Source: Atherinomorus stipes
Taxonomy: Eukaryota; Chordata; Actinopteri; Atheriniformes; Atherinidae
DNA: 64,000 bases
Assembly: GCA_023101725.1 (NCBI GenBank)
Contig: JALJCO010012619.1
Span: 310,001 to 374,000, forward strand
Direction: 5' to 3'
The position numbers and the translations under genes were made by a program. Positions 10,891-22,414 of this stretch are shown piece by piece. Within the stretch, counting starts at the first letter, position 1. Each line of letters starts with the position of its first letter. The notes under the pieces are model-generated. The model worked only from the letters and a program-made list of their open reading frames with translations, was not told the origin of the DNA and did no database searches.

Positions 10891-13440
10891 GATGTCCATT
10901 TACGTTATTTGACAAATTATCTGCTGTCTAGTGAGCAGATAAATTGAGTCTTTTAGTTTAGTATTAGTTAAGTCCCTGCCCCTTCTGCAATGTGACACTT
11001 GTTCTGCGCCTGCAAGAAAGAGTTGGAGGAAGTTTAATATTGAAGAAAATGTTAGCCTATCTGTGATCATTAGAGCACTGAGGGCAGAGTCCCCCACACT
11101 AGAGAAGAAGCTTCAACAGAAACCTGGAGAAACATCAGACATCTCAGCCCAGAAGAGCAGAAATTAGCTCAGATGCTTACTATCATGGAAATGCATTTAG
11201 TCTCTGCGTCTTAGCTGATACAGTAGTCTGTGTTTGTGCAGGTGTTGAAACTAATGTGATTTCACAGATGTTTTAAGTTTAATTAATCTTACGTTTGCAT
11301 ATACAGGTGTTTTTAATTAGCTCCTTATTTGTGTGCCTCGGCATGTGAAGTTCAGGGACCTGGGCCTGAAATTGCTTGGCTCAATGCTGCTGCAAACGCT
11401 TAATGACATTAGATGCAGTGTTGGAGCGTGCGAGGGGACAGAATGGAAACGGTTAAGAGAGGAGAGAAGCAGACGGAGACGTTTAAAGGCTAGGCCGAGC
11501 CACGATCTGAGTGCTTTGAGGAAAAAAAAAAAATAAGGATTGAGAGAGCGAGAGAGATGAAAAGGGGATGAAAAAGTATCAGTGTGAAATGAGACTCCCG
11601 GTGGTGGAGGGAGGGACGGAAATACTGGAATAAGATGAGAGGGAGGGGGGGGGGGGGGGGTACAGAAAACAAACAAATTAAGGCATGAGAAGAAAAAGAA
11701 GTGAAAAGGAGAGAAGAGAAAGACAAGATAAACAGATTGAGAAAACAAAAGAATAGGAGGGGATCAGTATTTGGGGAAGGAAAAAGCTAGGGCACCAGCG
11801 AGAGATTTAACATTTCATTCTGTGCCGCTCTTAGCCTGTAGGCTGGCATTAGAGCTGAGATTTTCACTATTTACAAAGCTCCCAGTGGCATCAGGACTCC
11901 ATCTACATAATGTTTAACATGCTCGACTCGGCTGCACTCGACTCGTCAAAGGGAGATGGTGTAAGGATTTTGGGCATCATTCCCTGAGGTCTACTAAGAG
12001 GCCAGGGAGAGGGAGGCAGAGAGGTTGTAGTGGAGAGAATCAACACTGAAACACACAGTAATTGAATTACAATCCTGTTTCTGTTTTTTGAAGAACTGTT
12101 TCATTTAGACTCTGACCTTTTGTCTCATTCTTGGTCTTTAGAACATCCATTTGCTGTTTAAAGCCACTGAACTTTTGTTCCTCTTTCATTGCAATCAAAA
12201 TGAGGTATTGTGTGATCTGTGATGCCTGTGACAGGGTAAATTACATTTTCTTGGAGATGCAAGAAATGCCATGAGAAAAGCAAGATAAAAATGACTAAAG
12301 AGCATTGACATCTCAGGGAGATTTGAAGCGAGGATGTACTTAAGAAACAGCTCAAGCTGCATCTGTTGTAGATCAGAGTGACAGGCTGGTGATTACACAC
12401 ACCGACTCACTGGAAGAGACTATACACAATAATTACCGCAGTCTCACACAGTCTTCTTCAGGTTTGTAGAGAGAACTTAAACCACTAATTTGACCTCTCT
12501 TTAAACTTCCTGTCATTGTTAGTTGTGTAGACATCTTACATGAATTTCACGTTCCTGCACTTTGCCCTTGTATTTTTTTTTTCCTAAACTTGCTCTGTGA
12601 TCCTTTTCTTCCCCATTCTTTAAGTTGTCAGCTCTTTTTGTTTGTAAGCCCCCCTGCCTTTTTTTTTTTTTTTTTTTTTTGGAACAACTATCTCAAGCAG
12701 TTTCCACTGATGCACTATAGCCTTGAAATTTTCCAAGACATAACAAGAAGAAACAGAAATGTCAGGCTGTGCTCTGATTGTCCACTAACTCTAACACCAA
12801 CCAACAGTTATCTTTTGCATTAATAAATGATGGCAGGATTTGTAAATGCCAAATCTGAGAGAATGGGTGGCACAAGTTTTCCATTTTTGGTTGGGAATGT
12901 GTAATTTACATCTCTCTCTACAACACTGGTGTAAAACTTTGATACAAAACTGTGCATCTGTGATTTTCTAATTGTTCTGGATCCACTGCACAAACATTGG
13001 CTGCATTTATAAATATATAAATATCTTCAGCTCTCTCATTATGCATTAATATTACCCATGGAAAGCAATTATGTTAGAAATGAATGGGAAACAACGTTGT
13101 TGTTCACATGCAAATATTTCAGTAGCAAGCATCATTTCAGCTTATCCCTAATATTAAGTGGACTGTGCAACTTAAATTTCAAATGTATTCGGATGGATGG
13201 CAAAAAAGAGGACGAACATGAAATTGTTCAATTAAAATTTCTATTAGCACTAAAAGATTGTTCAACTTCAAACATAGTGGATCATTGTAGACAATTTGAC
13301 CACAGCCTCTAACCAAATAGAAAGTCCTTATCTGATTTAGCTTCAGTATCTGGGCAGGTAATTGTGCCTAAAAGCCACGGCCACTGTTTGTTTTGACAGA
13401 ATACAAACACACTGAACACAAGAATCTTGACAGCAGAGAC
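10891..13440. other. Non-coding stretch with a long purine-rich tract
   Basis: The + strand is strongly purine-rich (GA-rich) from about 11440 to 11770, including a 16-base G run at 11645-11660. The minus-strand frame across it reads as a Ser/Phe/Pro-rich low-complexity peptide and is not a gene. Bases 11820-11990 look more complex and repeat CTCGACTCG-like words. A 22-base T run lies at 12659-12680. The rest is plain AT-rich sequence. Confidence 0.6.
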
Positions 13441-14146
13441 TAAGGCCAATCCCAATGTTCCTCCTACTTTCAACCACGAGCCCTTACTCACTACCAGTAG
13501 CCCTCACCCACTCCCTCACCCACTACCCTCAAATTGAAGCCAAAAGGGGTAAGGCTTTGTAATCTTCCCTATGAATTGGGACACCACTTGCTGCATTTAC
13601 ATTCAGGCACGTAAGCGACTGCGTAGTGACGTTTGCACATTCGTCTCACTATAAAAACACACCCAATAACAACACGGAGTTAACAGTTGTGATCGTTTTT
13701 CTTTTTTTCATCACTCATCACGCTTCGGTTGATTATTAAACAAAACAACCACACAGAGAAGAAGTCGCCTGACGACTGTTGTCTCTTGTAAACTGCTGAA
13801 GAGCCTTCACAAGCTTTTCATCAGTATGTTAGCCAAGCTAGCGAGGCTAGTCTAGCCAATGTTGCGAACAAATGTGTAATCTGTACATTATGCACATTTG
13901 TGAGTTTTCTTCTCCGAGTCTTGTCGCTCTCTGGAGGTTGCTATTGTTCCCTTTTCTCTGGCCCTTCCTCAGCAAGTCAGCATCTGACACCCTTCGGTTT
14001 GAAGGGCTATATTCATACCCCCTTCCCCTTGTTATGTCCAGAGTGTCCAAAGAGGAATTTGGACACCACTACCTTCGTGGGAACGTGCAAAATTTAGGGG
14101 TAGGGCTAAAAAGTAGGGCTTGTGGGTGTATTGGGATGCACCCTTA
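13441..14146. mobile_element. Inverted-repeat DNA element (TAAGGxxxATCCCAAT ends)
   Basis: The left end TAAGGCCAATCCCAA and the right end TTGGGATGCACCCTTA are imperfect inverted repeats (differing by a 1-base gap and a few substitutions). The interior has matching subterminal themes on both sides, such as AATTGGGACACCAC near 13576 and ATTTGGACACCAC near 14058. No coding frame is convincing. Flanking target duplication is not clean, so the exact boundaries and superfamily remain open; hAT is the most likely class. Confidence 0.6.
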
Positions 14147-16586
14147 GTCAGTCAGCACAAAGCCACAAATGAAAAATTATCTGACAAATTCAAAGAAAGT
14201 CAAGCAGTTGAGGTTATGATGAAATTGCAAGTAAGTTTTGTGGCTCCAGCGTATTTCTTTTGTCATTTCCTCTTTCCTGCACACACTAACCAGGTCCTAC
14301 TTGTCAGCTAAGCACAACTTACATAGGCTACAATTTTCTTTATGTGTTATTATATCAAAGGACACAATGTCTACACTAAATTCCACATATATTACCCAGA
14401 GATCAAGTGTGAAAATGTCTTACAACAAAAAACACACCAACCCCTGAAAATTTCTATAATTAAATGACTTTTTGCTAAAGGGAAATTTCTTAGATGGCCA
14501 GCTGTCACATATAATATGTCACTGCAGTTGTTAGAAACTTTATAAGACTGGCTCAAAGGGACAGCTTCAATGTCCAACCCCTTCTTCTACCATTTACAGC
14601 AAATCTCTCAGCATTCATGAAATTGAGACTTATTCCCAACCCCCCTCTCAATGGCTTTGAAGGCTTTTGTAGTCGCTGAGAGCATTTTCTCCAACAAATG
14701 AAATGTTTTAGGAAAGCAATGTGCATTGCATCTGCATTTGGTATCATTACCTTGTGACTTGGATTAAGAAAGTCTTGGTTGTTTTAGGAAAATCCAGTAT
14801 TTTCAAGTTTGTTTGGCATTGCACAGGAGAGGTATACAAATCAAATTTTACAGGGACAAGATTTCAATTTCAGACATGACCAGATAAGAGAGGATTACTT
14901 GGATATAGCGTCATTCATGCTTGGATAACTCTTTGTCATGTTTATATATATAAGCTAGAATTGAACTTTTCCAGAAATTCATGGGTACACCTGAATAGCA
15001 CCCTGTTAAAAGATCTTCAAGAAAAGCTGAATTGAATTGCCACAATAAGGGTTTTTTTTTTTTTTTTTTTTTGGTAATGACAAGTGAAAAGGTAACCCCT
15101 GACCTCAGTAACCATGACAACAATGGCCATACACACCTGGATTAATCAATTTGTCCAGTAATGAAAGACAGGAAACAAAGGAGCTGACTTAAGTTCAAGA
15201 AGTAGTGGAGTTGTGCATAGAGCCCATACAAAAGGGAATATGAAAAGCTGCTGAAGCCTTTATTCACATTTTCACAGGTGCAGCCAATCAGTCACTGGAC
15301 CACCCAAAGGCCAAACTGCTAAGGGACAAAACGTCTCTGACCATTTCATGTAAAAGACATGTTTACTGCAGGTGGTTTGCAAGTTGAATGAACCTAGAAT
15401 GTCTAATTTCCTCTGTCAATCAAGTTATGTTTAATGTTGCCATTATTCTGCTGGATTGTACAAAATTTATCCATGAAATTAGTCATGAATGATCTTGAGA
15501 CATGTTACAAATTTTTGCTTCAAAAAAGCGAGGCCAAATCAGGGAAATTAATCAATCAAATTTGATGCTGTGATTAGGTCTTTTAAAAGGTTTATTTATT
15601 GGTGCTGAGTTAATATCATAATTGGTTTTATTTGCAGAGCAGGGGCCAAATCTAGGTGGACAGGGAAACATTATGTAGAGATTAGAATCTAGCAAAGAAA
15701 TCAAATCTGGTAGCAGACATGGGGTCAAACATCCCAAAGCAGACATCCACATCAAAGACTTGTGGGAAAAAAAAAAAGGCAAACCCAAATAATACTGGTC
15801 AAACCAACAGGGAATATAAAAGCTACCAGCACAGGATAATCTAGCAAAAAGAGAGTAAACAGTATAAACACAATAAAGTAATGACTGATAGACAAGTACC
15901 TGCAAGAAAAAAACGACCTGAAATAACTTGACAGAATAAATGATAATAAGAATAAGAATAAGAATAAGAATAAATGATTTTCCAAGGAAGAAACAATAAA
16001 AAACTCAATGATAGCCCAGTTTGAACATTTGACCATTATTGAGCTCTGCAAGATGCAAAAGTGTCTTTTTACCCAATAACCATTTTCTTTTTACTTCTTA
16101 TGACCGTGTACGCTGTCATCTGTGATGAAATATCAGTTTATCTAAAAGGTTTAGTTAAATCATGTTCCATCATGTTTATTTATGGAATAACCTTCATTAT
16201 TTTATTCTTTTAAAGCTTTCATCATCCTTTATTATTTGCGTATGTGCTTTGTATTTTGTATGTGCAAAGTGTTTTGTGTGTTTTAGTGACTGCAGATGGA
16301 AATTAGTTCTGAGAGCTACAACCTGGTACTAAGCATATTTTCCATTGTGATCAATGCTGCTGTACATGGTCCCTTTCAAATAAAAAGACTGAAATCTGTG
16401 GTTTTAATTAGTTTAACAAACCTTTTTGACCTTCTAGATGTTTCTATGTATGTTATAGTTCTTTTTAAATACATGGACCACCATATTTGAGTAAGTGTAG
16501 ATTTTTTTGATTGTGTGTTTCATGAGTCTGTAGTAAATTGTCTCTAATATGCTGACCAGCTCTTGCACCTCTTCAGTGCTGAAGTA
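14147..16586. other. Non-coding stretch, no gene seen
   Basis: AT-rich sequence with a 21-base T run at 15052-15072 and a short hexanucleotide microsatellite (AATAAG) at 15945-15972. The longest frames here, on the minus strand at 15552-16051, are low-complexity and overlap the microsatellite. Nothing else was recognised. Confidence 0.6.
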
Positions 16587-16609
16587 GTGTGTGTGTGTGT
16601 GTGTGTGTG
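16587..16609 (+). repeat. (GT)n microsatellite
   Basis: An uninterrupted 23-base GT run, followed within about 60 bases by further looser TG-rich sequence. Confidence 0.95.
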
Positions 16610-18860
16610 ACTTATGCGCTGGATGGGAAGTTTTGTGTTTGTGTGCATGTGTGTATCTTCTTTAAATCCATTTTACCGTAGAAGGAGCCTTTTCAAGGCT
16701 TTCAGGCTCCACTGTTTGCTAAAGAAGGAGGAAGCGATTAGCTGCCCGTTAACAAACCTCTTAACGAACCTCACTAATGAAACCTGAGGGCAGCTCTGGG
16801 ACGGCCTCAGCATGCCACTGTAATTAGACTGGCAAATAAGAGCTCGTTATGCAAACGAGTTAGAGTTAATCTGCATATCTTTACCTGAGACTCTCGCGTT
16901 ACTCTGACAAATGTTTACCCAGAGGCAGTGAAGAGGAAAAGAGGAGTTCGAGAGGCAGGGAAGGAGAAAGGGCAAGAGGAGAGCAAGGTAACAGGGAGAA
17001 CACCAAAGAGCTGAGCGAGTGCAGCCCTATGCTAAAGAGTGAATTGGGGGGAGCTTAATGGTGAATGATGACCTAAGGAATGGGAGTGATATAGAGGACA
17101 GAATGCTTATTTAAATGTTGCAGCTTATCTTGAGTCATAATCATTTGTACAGGAGAATACACAAGCTTCCTTGTTCAAAACTATTTGTGGTCTAAAGCTT
17201 TTTGGACCACATGTTTGAGCTGTTCAAAGTAACAAAAGCATATGCTGTTCACAAAGGGACAGAATGGAGCGATCACAGAAAATGGAAAATCAACAGTAAT
17301 TTCACTTGGACTGAAACTTTCTAAGTTCAGTCAGAACCCTGTGCTGTACTTAGGTCACCGATGGTGTGCTGTGACGCATGTAAGACTTTCTGTCATTGGT
17401 TCCTGGCTGATGTGTGTATTGTCCTGGCAACCGTCTCTGGGGTTGATGGGTTTGACCTCTGCATGGCAGCAGGGTTCCTGATGGATCACTTGCTCCAGCC
17501 AGAACACGCCCTGTCTGCTGTGGATATCAATACTGTATATAATTCTCTGTGAGTCTTGCCATCTGTTTGCGTGCGGGAAAGTTTTGCGTATTTAAGTTAG
17601 CTTAGCCAGAATTGATATGTGATCAATGTTTTCAATCGTCCTTCATAAAATCATTCAAATCTTCTCCAAGTATTTGAAAGAAAAACTTCTCTCTGACAGC
17701 TGGAGTTAGAACTATTACAGGTGTGCACACGTGTCTACAAGTGCAAGTTGCTGGGTGTGTGTGAATGTGTGTTTGGCTCATTAGTGCAGTGGTTCAGAGG
17801 CGATTAGTTATCGTCATGTTGCTCAGCCTGCTGGGTTGTGGCACAGTCAGCGGCCATCTTTATTCCACAGTCTTGCACAAACACATGCACACACACACTG
17901 AGAGCTACAGGAGTTGTAGAAGTTATTACATGTCCCCCCTGTGCTTTGTACACACAAATACAGTCAGATGGACACACACACCTTTATACCTTATCATAAA
18001 CCTCTTATTCATCGAGTCAAACATACTGGAACGAACACACCTGCCACTGCACACACAAATGCACTCAAACACACACACAGACTGTCCCCCCCACCCCCCC
18101 AATCTTCCCCTCTCTCTCCTCTACCCCTGACTTTGTCCCTGTGACCTTGGGCGTGTGTTGCCAGTGGCTGCTGCTGAGATTTCTGCGTAGGGGGTTGGAG
18201 GGCGGATGGAGAAAGGCTTGGCCAGGGATCACACAACTTTCATCCCTCTATCCATCCGTTCGTCCGGCTGATAAATGGGAGAAAAGTTTCCCCCTCTGTT
18301 GACAGATGGCTGTGGAGGTTTTTGGGAACTCATAAGGAGTTCATTTATAATTAATCTCCTCTTTGGATTTCCGCTCCATCAACAACATAATTCATTTCAA
18401 GATGTATAAATGCAGTTTCATATCACACCCAAAGCAGTTGTCGGACTTCCAGTTTTTATCATGTGCCAGCTGATCTACTACTGTGTTCAAGACCTGTCTG
18501 CTAGTAGATGGAGAGCCTCTTTATTTTTCTTGTTTGATCACAGCAAAAACTCAATTTTTATTGTCACTGTACACAAAATTGAAAGGAGGGAAATAGAGTA
18601 TTTGTAGCCATTCTGAAGTGCATACAGTTTAAATTTTGGCTGATAACATACATACTGTTGCCAAAATGTCAAAATACTTAATAGAAATTTAAAAAAAAAC
18701 CTACTATGTAAGGTTCACTCACTAGTCGAATGGTCTTTAGAAGAGAAGAAGATAAAAGGTTGAAAAGAAAAAAACCCACTATCAAAGAAGCACATAAGTT
18801 TCTATAGTAAAAGTAGTTCTGGAGTTGAAAGTCAGGTCATCATGCGTACCCTCACTCATA
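16610..18860. other. Non-coding stretch with candidate conserved elements
   Basis: Bases 16690-16915 are information-rich, with CTAATGA, TGTAATTAGA, an octamer-like ATGCAAA and TTAATCTGCATA words; a GA-rich block follows (16920-17030). Bases 17870-18130 are CA-rich passing into CT-rich. Bases 18305-18405 again look enhancer-like (ATAATTAATC, ACATAATTCATTTC). The frame at 17361-17552 was considered as an exon and rejected. Confidence 0.5.
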
Positions 18861-20301
18861 GGGCCTGATTTACAAAGACTCCAAATTGCGAGTCTATTGT
18901 CTTTGCCTCGCAAAAAAAAATAGCGTGCGCTGTCATTTTAGCGTTTGCGGGTGATCTACAAAGATTACACGCGCAATCTGTAACAGGCGCAAACAGCAGG
19001 ATTTAAATGAGGATTTAGCGTGCGCTCCGACTGCGCCACGGAAAGTTCAGAAGAGCATGTGGTAAACGCAAAATGAAATTCATCCTGATAGAGAGATGTT
19101 AGTTTCAGAGATATAATGAGGCAAATAAAAAACAGAATATAAGATAAATATGAAGAGTTCATTTGCAAAAAAAGACAAACGCCATTTAGAAAAAAACGGA
19201 GTTAACTGCTTTTGCAAATAAACTCTTCATTTACTTTTTGAATATTTTCAGAAAATCAAGCTCACGTGAAGTAGAGGGTTTTAATGATGTAAAATGGAGA
19301 TAGGACGTTTGTACCCGATAGCAACAAAAGCAGTTAACTCCGTTTTTCCACAGTGGCGTTTGTCTGTTTTTGCAAATGAACTCTTCATAATAACTATAAA
19401 TAAAAATAATGCAGCAGGTTTCCATGTGGGTCGTAAGAAGAGGCCAGTTTAAGGACATGGATAAGGACACGCTGTTGAAGATGATCTGATATTACGCACA
19501 GACTGCGCGTTCTTTGGCACAATGCCAGGCGCGGGACCTGCGTAATTGCCCCCCACCCCACGCAAAACTCAGTAAAAAAATAGTATCATTAGTTTGTGCG
19601 ACGTTACTGGTTATTTTCACTGAGTTTTTTGTGGGGTAGGGGCCAACTTCACGCAGGAAAGCAACCTCAGAGCAGCAGCAGTTGCTGGGGTGTGGAGGAG
19701 CAGGAGATGATTTTAATTTAAAAATATGCCATTGGTAAAAAGTAAAAGAAAATAAAAAGACATAATTAATGTCAGCTTTAACTACCATGATGCTGCAGCT
19801 GCAGATGTTCTGGTTCATGTCTAGAATTAACTCCTGTTTAACAGTGATGTTGATTGTTATTTAATTAAATAATGAAAACTTGACGTGTCGCCTGAACACA
19901 TCATGAGAAATGATTCTGACCCGATGTCTGCAGTCCTGTGTGCAGCATTCTTTCAGCCATTATAGTTATAAATGCCAGTTATACCTGCTTTTCAGACGTG
20001 CTAAATTACACGCAATCTTTTGCCCCCGCTTTCCTTTGAACAGTTGATAGATCACATTGCGCGTGTTAAACTGAGGTTTTGCATAGTCTCCTCCCAATAT
20101 TTTGCGCCTTCTGGCAGAAACGCCCAGTTTTGCATATTCATCTGCAGCAGATGCGCAAAATGGACAGCGGCGCTATTTTGCCCCTTAATAGGCGCAAACC
20201 TCCTTTTGCCCCGCTTTGTAAATCAGCTCTGGCAGATTATTGCGTGCGTAATGAAGATAGCGCCTGTTTTAACAAGCGCAAAACTTTCGTAAATCGGGCC
20301 C
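18861..20301. mobile_element. 1.4-kb terminal-inverted-repeat element with GCGCAAA motifs
   Basis: The left end GGGCCTGATTTACAAA and the right end TTTCGTAAATCGGGCCC are inverted copies (14 of 16 matched). The flanks show a short direct repeat, ATA at 18858-18860 and 20302-20304 (or CATA, depending on where the end is set), which would fit a PIF/Harbinger-type target rather than hAT. GCGCAAA or its complement recurs near both ends (18987, 20101, 20153, 20192, 20276), perhaps transposase-binding sites. There is no transposase frame, so it would be non-autonomous. The superfamily is inferred only. Confidence 0.7.
19151..19387. repeat. Large internal fold-back with a third copy of the arm end
   Basis: Arm 1 (19151-19214) is almost the exact reverse complement of arm 2 (19324-19387), about 63 bp each with only a few differences, separated by about 109 bp. 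The outer 19 bases of arm 1 (start TGAAGAGTTCATTTGCAAA) are also repeated in inverted form at 19211-19229, so arm 1 can form its own smaller hairpin. It lies inside the 18861-20301 element. Confidence 0.9.
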
Positions 20302-20486
20302 ATAGTGTCATAGTGCAACTTGGACACTTTGCAACTCTGCCCAGAATCAAAGCTCAGCCAACCATCTTAATATTGTAGTTTTACAAAATAATAAGCGGGT
20401 GTACAGAAGTGGAAGCTCTTTGATGCCAGATGTTCAAGTACCAGCCCAGGTTCATGGCTTCATGCCTCCCTAGTTGCTGTGTGACA

Positions 20487-21315
20487 AAATATCAATACAC
20501 TGAATCACGCGATATTTTATTTTGCAATATCATATCAATGATAAAAAAAATGCTGTATTGATATTTTAACTAATGAAATCTTACAAGATTTCATCAGTCT
20601 ATCGTGAAATCTGGGGATATTTTGTGATAGAGCGACAAAATCTCTCAAGATTTTGTCGTTATATTTGCCAGCATGTAGAAAAGTCACTGCTTTAGCTCTG
20701 ATATCTATGTGCAGTCTGTAGGTTCAGGTGAAACTTTGCACACAGTAGAAAGTACAAGTTAAAATGTGTGTCCAGCTTTTATAGACCACCTGGTTGTTTG
20801 AGATTATGATGCACTGACTGAAATATTTATTTCTCATACAGTATGTGTTTTCATATACTCATATACTACTTTGTTTTACTCTTTACTAATTTTACACAAA
20901 TTTGAGTATATTTATACTATTCCAGGTCAGCTGTGGTAATATTGTTTTCAAAAGCACTTTATTTTTATTTCATTTGCACATCTATTCAGTTGAGTTTTCC
21001 CAAAGTGAGAAATATTTATGTTCAGGGCAGGAGATGATTGTAAATGGTTTCGAAATCCAAGTGGCAAAGAGACCTGTCCAAGTTTAAGAAATGGAACATG
21101 GATGAATTGAATTTAATTGATTTGAACTCATTGTGTTTTTTCAGTTATTCGATGTATGTACATAGGTACAACTTTTATTTTAAGCTGCATTTGAAATTTT
21201 GCTAAAGTGCAGAGAATATCACAATATATCGCAGTGTCACAACATTGTATCGTATCGTGACCCATGCACCGTGATACGTATCGTATTGTGAAGGCTTTGC
21301 CAATACCCACCCTTA
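20487..21315. mobile_element. Decayed hAT-like element, right end recognisable
   Basis: The left part (20487-20680) is rich in GATATT/ATATC words and has an inverted pair around AAGATTT and AAATCT. The right part (about 21215-21315) contains two ATCGTATCGTG-like words and ends in GCCAATACCCACCCTTA, a typical hAT MITE terminus. No matching left terminus or target duplication was found, and the middle is unassigned. It may be one internally altered element or two fragments. Confidence 0.45.
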
Positions 21316-21321
21316 TCTAAA

Positions 21322-21939
21322 AGGCTCTAAAAATTAGATAAACTGTGCAACACAATGTCAATTCAAGCCATTCACCCATTACAGTAGTTTTGATGTCTAA
21401 ACCTACAGTCAACCTAACAAAATGGTGAGTAAAAAATAGTGGTTGCAAGACAAGGAATTAAGTGATTTTTCTCAAAATGGTCTCAAATTCAGTTTTAAAG
21501 ATTAAATTTTAGGGGTGGGAAAAGTATCGATACACTGAAATATCGCAATATTTTCATATGCCAACATAGACATTTAAAAACACAGTATCGATCTATTTTA
21601 CTAAGTCTTGCAAGATTTCGTAACAGAACAATGAAATCTTGCAAGATTTTGTTAGTAAAATAGATCGACATCACGTTTTAAAATATGACAGATGCATATG
21701 ATATGACATCAGCATATTAGAATATTGCGATATTTCAGTGTATTGATATTTTTTTCCACCCCTACTAAATCTATTGTCATGTCCACCTCCATGCCAAGAT
21801 GTGCCTTGTGCAAATGGCTGAGATATCATTGGCTTTGACAGAATGGCAGGATTTAATGCCCTGAGATGAATGGGTTACAGAATCAAATGAAATGAAGAGG
21901 TGGTTTAAAATATAATCAAATGGCTTCATGCATCCCAAC
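21322..21939 (+). repeat. Tandem duplication, copy 1 (carries a MITE)
   Basis: Aligns along its length with copy 2 at 21940-22300: shared words include GGYTCTAAAAATTA, CAAGCCATTCACYCA, GGAATTAAGTGA, TTTCTCAAAATGGTCTCA and GAGATATCATTGGCTTTGAC. Copy 1 is longer because a 255-bp MITE sits within it. Without the MITE and its duplication the unit is about 356 bp. The function of the unit is unknown; no frame is conserved between copies. Confidence 0.88.
21510..21764 (+). mobile_element. hAT MITE, TAGGGGTGGGAAAA family
   Basis: The ends TAGGGGTGGGAAAA and TTTTTTCCACCCCTA continue into long inverted arms (GATACACTGAAATATCGC and complement). The centre is also a hairpin (CTTGCAAGATTTC ... GAAATCTTGCAAG), so the element can fold back nearly end to end. 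The flanks TTAAATTT (21502-21509) and CTAAATCT (21765-21772) each differ by one base from CTAAATTT, the sequence at the matching unoccupied site in copy 2 (about 22142). This confirms an 8-bp duplication. Same family as 4897-5124. Confidence 0.92.
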
Positions 21940-22300
21940 AAGGTTCTAAAAATTATTCAATCAACATACACCTTCTGTCATCGAGCAACACAGTAATTTC
22001 AAGCCATTCACTCAATACAGTAATTTTGATGCCTAAACCTAACCAAATGGTGAGTAAAATATACAGTAGTGTTACATATAGATGAGGAATTAAGTGAAAT
22101 TTCTCAAAATGGTCTCATTGGTCTCAAATTGAGTTTTAAAGACTAAATTTGTTTGATTTTCACACCCACCATGCCAAGATGCACCTTGTGCAAATCACTG
22201 AGATATCATTGGCTTTGACAAAACAGCAGGATTTGATGCCCTGGGGACAATGGGTTACAGAATCAATAAATATGAAGGTGGTTTAAATGATGATCCAATT
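21940..22300 (+). repeat. Tandem duplication, copy 2 (empty MITE site)
   Basis: Second copy of the unit at 21322-21939, directly adjoining it. At the position of the MITE in copy 1 it reads continuously through GACTAAATTTGTTTG with no element, so it preserves the pre-insertion site. The right border is approximate, where similarity fades after GGTGGTTTAAA. Confidence 0.85.
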
Positions 22301-22414
22301 CCAAGTTTGATTTCCACAAATCTCTGTTTTGCCTCTCCAGTTACTTAGATACTGCATTTCTGCAGTACTCATTGCTGAGTGGAATCTAATTTTTCTTGGT
22401 TAAAAAAGAGACGA

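Noticed and set aside
11317..11748. 143-codon minus-strand open frame
   Set aside because: Again spans a GA-rich block and a G homopolymer; no domain.
15945..15972. Possible telomere-like or CRISPR-like short repeats
   Set aside because: Hexanucleotide AATAAG slippage repeat; no spacers and not TTAGGG. No CRISPR-type repeat-spacer array exists in the window.
17361..17552. 63-codon frame with several Cys and a GTGAGT after its end, possible exon
   Set aside because: The in-frame stop precedes any use of the donor, there is no acceptor that I can defend, and no protein family was recognised.
20020..20378. Two overlapping plus-strand frames of 90-99 codons
   Set aside because: They lie across the right end of the 18861-20301 element and its flank; the Arg/Ala-rich reading comes from GCGCAAA motifs.
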